Source of the DNA: Treponema sp.
Lineage (GTDB): Bacteria; Spirochaetota; Spirochaetia; Treponematales; Breznakiellaceae
Length of the DNA stretch: 8,789 bases
Reading direction: 5' to 3'
NCBI GenBank assembly: GCA_031283905.1
Contig: JAITAW010000290.1
Span: forward strand, 1 to 8,789
Position 1 is the first letter of the stretch. The number at the start of each line of letters is the position of its first letter. The translations under genes were made by a program, and so were the position numbers. The notes beneath the pieces were generated by a model. It made no database searches and was not told where the DNA came from. It worked only from the letters and a program-made list of their open reading frames with translations. Positions 5,854-8,789 of this stretch are shown here, in pieces.

Positions 5854-6509
5854 GGACGGTATTGCACATAACTTGGACGAAAGCGAAATAATCGAAGGAT
5901 GCTTCAGATTATAGAGGACGTCCCAAACATGCGGCGTTGATAACCGATTACAATCGCGGCGAATGCCCCAACGCTAAAAAGTTGACCGTAACGCCGGACG
6001 CCGCGAAAAAAGAGGGCGGGAATGAAAAAGATATTACTCCTGAAAAATAAGGCGCGGGTAAACCTCCGTCCGCAGAAGCCATCCCCTTTCCGAGTGAAGG
6101 ACGGGGCGGCATTTATACCGGCGCGTATTCTGAGGGCTTCCTCAATCAAATTAAAAAACGCCCGCTTGGAGGCGGCAAGATAGAATACACGCCAGTAAAG
6201 TGTCCGCGCCCAACGCGGCGCGGGTTCCTCAAAAAACGGTCCGCCCATGAATGCGTTCCGAAAGGCGAGGACGCGGCATTGACAGCCGCGACTACCGTAT
6301 GACTTAAGTTTCGCTTGCGGAGTTGAACGTTGTAACGGTGGGCTTGAAAGCCGGCCCCCCCCTCCCCCCGCCGGGGCCGTAGATGACCTTACCCGCAAGG
6401 GAAACGGCGGCAGCCTTCCCCCAATTCACCGTTAACCCCATAACGACCCCCGCCCCTTTCATCGGACGGGCCTGTTGGATTAGATTTTCGATGATTCAAT
6501 GCTTTCCAC
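5854..6509. other. Long intergenic stretch, possible decayed reading frame
   Basis: About 650 nt with no gene I can support. One plus-strand frame stays open from 5892 to 6299 except for a single TAA at 6048-6050; its first part reads like a hydrophilic tail (for example LTVTPDAAKKEGGNEKD, 5982-6032) with no recognisable domain. A 164-codon minus-strand frame covers the same DNA and looks like a shadow of GC-rich sequence. No start codon with a ribosome binding site supports either. The base composition returns to GC-rich here, so this is not part of the AT-rich cassette. It may be a decayed gene or dispersed repeat material left beside the inserted cassette. Confidence 0.3.
6352..6379. other. 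C-rich hairpin with C8-T-C6 tract
   Basis: CGGCCCC (6352-6358) can pair with GGGGCCG (6373-6379). The interval is an almost pure pyrimidine run: eight C (6355-6362), one T, six C (6364-6369). It lies 170 nt upstream of the DUF4912 gene and outside any supported coding region. Such homopolymers are prone to slippage and can fold into unusual structures; the role is unknown. Confidence 0.45.
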
Positions 6510-6538
6510 TTGACATTCTCCTCTTTTTTCTTCATGAT
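6510..6538 (+). promoter_or_regulatory. Candidate promoter of the DUF4912-GH57 operon
   Basis: A perfect TTGACA (6510-6515) is followed after 17 bp by CATGAT (6533-6538), which matches the -10 consensus at 4 of 6. The -10 box ends 9 nt before the ATG at 6548, predicting a start within a few nt of the start codon and so a nearly leaderless mRNA. This agrees with the lack of a ribosome binding site. Confidence 0.42.
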
Positions 6539-6547
6539 ACACTAAAT

Positions 6548-7237
6548 ATGAAAAGCACGGAATTATCAAGAACGTACCTTGAAGGCTTGACAACGGAAGA
6601 ATTGATTGTTTTAGCGGATCGTTTTGATATTGAAGTCCCGCCTGATTTGGCATGGGGCTTTATTGTAGAAACCCTGCTGGAGATCAACCGGGCGGAAGAG
6701 TCTGAAAGCGTGGGATATCTGGATAATCCGGCGCGACGAGAAAAACGAGAAAAAATGGAAGAAGACGCGCCGGTTGGCGCGGTACCCTTGCCTGAACAGT
6801 ACAACATTTCTTTCGTTGATATTTTGATCCGCGACCCGTTGTGGGTGTATGTGTTTTGGGAAATCAAGAGCCATGAAAAGGAAGCGTTTGAGAGCGGCGG
6901 CGGCTTTAGAGGATATTATTTGAAGGTAAGCCCCGAAGAAGACGGCGACCGGAAAGCGTTTATCGTCAACGTCCGCCCGGCGGACACCGCATGGTATGTG
7001 AGCATTCCCAATGCGGAAACCGGTTATAAAGTGGAACTGTGCGTATCCGCCGGCAAGAAAGAAATCGTGATAGCCTCTTCCGGCGTGTTCACCATGCCCG
7101 CGCTGTTTGAACCGGCAAGGAGGCGTGGCGCGCGCGGCCCTTCGATCAACAACGCGGACCCTTTTAACCCTTTGCATATCTTATCGGGAATAAACGATTT
7201 CACCATACTCCGCAACAGTGAGCGTATCGTCCAGTGA
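6548..7237 (+). CDS. DUF4912 protein, coupled to the GH57 gene
   Basis: A 229-residue soluble protein of the DUF4912 family, whose function is not established. Residues about 7-45 (including LTTEELIVLADRFDIEVPP) resemble a small helical Rho-N/SAP-like domain. A charged linker (60-75) leads to the DUF4912 core at about 80-190: LPEQYN, RDPLWVYVFWEI (95-106) and WYVSIPNAETGYKVEL (149-164), which read as beta-strands of a sandwich fold. I choose ATG 6548 because conserved sequence begins soon after and a promoter lies just upstream. The frame is also open upstream (an ATG at 6491, and as far as 6383), but that part is low in quality. There is no clear ribosome binding site. The stop overlaps the GTG start of the GH57 gene by four bases (GTGA), so the two proteins are probably made together. 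The aromatic-rich strands suggest a carbohydrate-binding or partner role for the enzyme; this is inference. Confidence 0.78.
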   Translation: MKSTELSRTYLEGLTTEELIVLADRFDIEVPPDLAWGFIVETLLEINRAEESESVGYLDNPARREKREKMEEDAPVGAVPLPEQYNISFVDILIRDPLWVYVFWEIKSHEKEAFESGGGFRGYYLKVSPEEDGDRKAFIVNVRPADTAWYVSIPNAETGYKVELCVSAGKKEIVIASSGVFTMPALFEPARRRGARGPSINNADPFNPLHILSGINDFTILRNSERIVQ

Positions 7238-8789
7238 ACAACCGGCCCGCTATTTCCCTCGTTATAAACGCCCATATACCGTGGATTGTACATGATCCGG
7301 CGCATGAAAGATCGGTTTTCGAGAGTATATCGGAAACGTATCTTCCGTTACTGGAAGCCTTTGACCGGCTGGATGCGGATCGCGTCCCGTTTCATATGGG
7401 GCTTTCGATCTCGCCGGCTCTGTGCTGCCTGTTGTCCGAATCGCGCGTGCAGGCGCGGTACCTTGAGTATATGACCACGCGAATCGAATTCGGGCGGAAG
7501 GAAGTGGAGCGCACCGCGGTTCTGCGGGGAGAATCCGGCGAGCGGCTGCACAAACTCGCAAAGCGGTATTACGATGAGGCGGTGGAACGGCGGATACAGT
7601 TCACGGAGCGGTATGAAAAAAACATCCTGAAAATATTCCAGTATTATCAGAAGAAGGGAAACCTTGAGATGCTCGCAACCGCGGCGACGCACGCTTTTCT
7701 GCCGTTATACGTGTCGAAACAAGAAAGCGTTCAAGCCCAGATTGAGACCGCAATCAGCGCGTCCCGTCTCCATTTTGGGAAACATCCGATGGGCTTTTAT
7801 CTGCCTGAACTTGGCTGGATGCCTGAAATAGACGCCTTTATAAGGGCGTATAACTTTGGGTATACGGTGTGCGACACCCACGCCCTTGTTTTGGGGAAAC
7901 CGTCCGCGTCAAAAGGCTCGTTCTATCCGGTGAAAACCCCGGCGGGCGTTTGTGTTATGGCGCGGGATTTCTACGCGATGCGGGCCATCGCGGACGAAAA
8001 CGGCTTTCCATGTGCGCAAGAGTACCGCGACAACCGGAGAGACGCGGGCTTTGAGCTACCCCGCGAGGCGCTTGAGTCTTTTATTGGGGAGTCTTCTTGC
8101 CGCTCGGCGACCGGATACAAGTACTGGTCGCGCGGTAAGACGCTCTATGATCCTGAAAAGGCGCTTGAAAAAGCAAAGGCTCATGCGCGGGAGTTTTTGG
8201 ACGCGCAGACTGCCCGGCTGCAAGAGGCTTCAAACTACATGAAGGAGACGCCGCTCTGTCTGTGCGCGGTTGACGCGGACTGTCTTGGGCGGTTCTGGCG
8301 CGAAGGTCCTCTGTTTTTAGAAGCCCTGTTTAGAGAGGCGCTTCATTCCGGCGCTCACTGCGTAAGTCCGGGCGAATACCTGTACGATCAGGACGGTTCC
8401 CTGCTTGAAACCGTTGTTCCTTCGTTTTCGTCTTCCGGCGTGAACGGGTATGCCGAAACATGGCTTGACTCGTCCAATGACTGGGTGTACCGGCATCTTC
8501 AGCGGGCTATTGAGCGCATGACGGAGCTTGTGGAGCGGTTTCCCAATGAATCGGGCATAAAGGAACGCGCCTTGAACCAGGCCGCGCGGGAAGTGCTACT
8601 CGCGCAGGACTCGTGCCTGTCGAAACATATGTATTATCAGGAGAACGCCGAATACAACGCCAAGGAGATTGAAAACGACTTGCGGAATTTTACCACTATT
8701 TATGAATCGCTCGGCTCAAGCCATATCAGCACGGACTGGCTCATCAGGCTGGAGCATTCCCATCATATTTTTCCCTACATGAATTACCG
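7234..8789 (+). CDS. GH57 1,4-alpha-glucan branching-type enzyme, 3' end cut by window
   Basis: At least 518 residues of a GH57 enzyme with a C-terminal DUF1957-like part, the family of bacterial and archaeal 1,4-alpha-glucan branching enzymes. It would act on glycogen-type glucan in the cytoplasm. Motif 1 is NAHIPW (His14); motif 2 is MGLSISPAL; the nucleophile motif is GFYLPELGW with Glu192, close to the position of the known nucleophile (about 183-184) in characterised enzymes. The acid motif VDADCLGRFWREGP has Asp347 in the catalytic place, but the usual DTELFGHWW is altered. WLDSSNDWVYRHL (410-422) is well kept, whereas the usual SDW after LLAQ is replaced by DSCL (459-462). The GTG at 7234 is chosen because it overlaps the DUF4912 stop and places motif 1 normally. 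FPYMNY near the window end resembles the usual C-terminus (FPDIDYR), so only a few residues are probably missing. Enzymatic activity is likely but not certain. Confidence 0.82.
   Translation, partial: MNNRPAISLVINAHIPWIVHDPAHERSVFESISETYLPLLEAFDRLDADRVPFHMGLSISPALCCLLSESRVQARYLEYMTTRIEFGRKEVERTAVLRGESGERLHKLAKRYYDEAVERRIQFTERYEKNILKIFQYYQKKGNLEMLATAATHAFLPLYVSKQESVQAQIETAISASRLHFGKHPMGFYLPELGWMPEIDAFIRAYNFGYTVCDTHALVLGKPSASKGSFYPVKTPAGVCVMARDFYAMRAIADENGFPCAQEYRDNRRDAGFELPREALESFIGESSCRSATGYKYWSRGKTLYDPEKALEKAKAHAREFLDAQTARLQEASNYMKETPLCLCAVDADCLGRFWREGPLFLEALFREALHSGAHCVSPGEYLYDQDGSLLETVVPSFSSSGVNGYAETWLDSSNDWVYRHLQRAIERMTELVERFPNESGIKERALNQAAREVLLAQDSCLSKHMYYQENAEYNAKEIENDLRNFTTIYESLGSSHISTDWLIRLEHSHHIFPYMNY

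Noticed and set aside
5904..6398. 164-codon minus-strand frame in the intergenic stretch
   Set aside because: Composition is rich in Arg, Gly, Phe and Ser without a domain, there is no ribosome binding site, and a competing plus-strand frame covers the same DNA.
6304..6462. 52-codon minus-strand frame starting MKGAGVVMGLTV
   Set aside because: No ribosome binding site, it passes through the G-rich homopolymers, and no family is recognised.
6383..6547. N-terminal extension of the DUF4912 protein
   Set aside because: The extension does not look like conserved protein, and the predicted promoter lies inside it; the start at 6548 is preferred.

Overview
The window looks like part of a spirochaete chromosome, most probably a Treponema of the termite-gut type. 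The basis is the gene set rather than a marker gene: a short bacterial RRM protein, an SpsF/SpsG-type sugar-activation pair, and a DUF4912 gene directly followed by a GH57 glucan-branching-type enzyme. Most genes are GC-rich. One two-gene block in the middle (about 3.6-5.75 kb) is clearly AT-rich.

Layout. (1) 1-88, minus: the first 29 codons of an RRM RNA-binding protein. A textbook sigma-70-like promoter lies about 300 nt upstream (402-430), so the mRNA would have a long, structured leader. (2) 89-629: no convincing full-size gene. It holds that leader, operator-like repeats and, just before spsF, a possible 28-codon ORF ending in a terminator-like hairpin. (3) 630-3394, plus: an SpsF-family nucleotidyltransferase, overlapping by one base a 681-residue protein that joins a PseG/SpsG-like GT-B domain to a zinc-motif SAM methyltransferase. 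Together they suggest activation and modification of an unusual surface sugar, such as a nonulosonic acid or a flagellin or envelope glycan. (4) 3395-3587: a convergent gap with a 16-bp direct repeat and hairpins. (5) 3588-5748, minus: an AT-rich type II restriction-modification pair, with an SPPY-type DNA methyltransferase followed one base later by a PD-(D/E)XK-like endonuclease with a non-standard active site. It is probably a horizontally acquired cassette. (6) 5749-6547: about 800 nt without a convincing gene, holding the methyltransferase promoter region, a possible decayed reading frame and a C-rich hairpin. (7) 6548-8789, plus: a DUF4912 protein overlapping by four bases (GTGA) a GH57 enzyme that runs off the window, probably only a few residues short of its end.

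How the genes fit together. The plus-strand genes form two tightly coupled pairs: sugar activation, and alpha-glucan (glycogen) handling. The restriction cassette lies between them on the opposite strand. The main points for follow-up are the sugar-enzyme/methyltransferase fusion with its split zinc site, the atypical endonuclease active site, the DUF4912-GH57 coupling with an eroded GH57 motif, and two genes whose best promoters predict almost leaderless mRNAs. I see no tRNA, rRNA, CRISPR array, transposase or intact insertion sequence. All family calls come from reading motifs, not from database searches.
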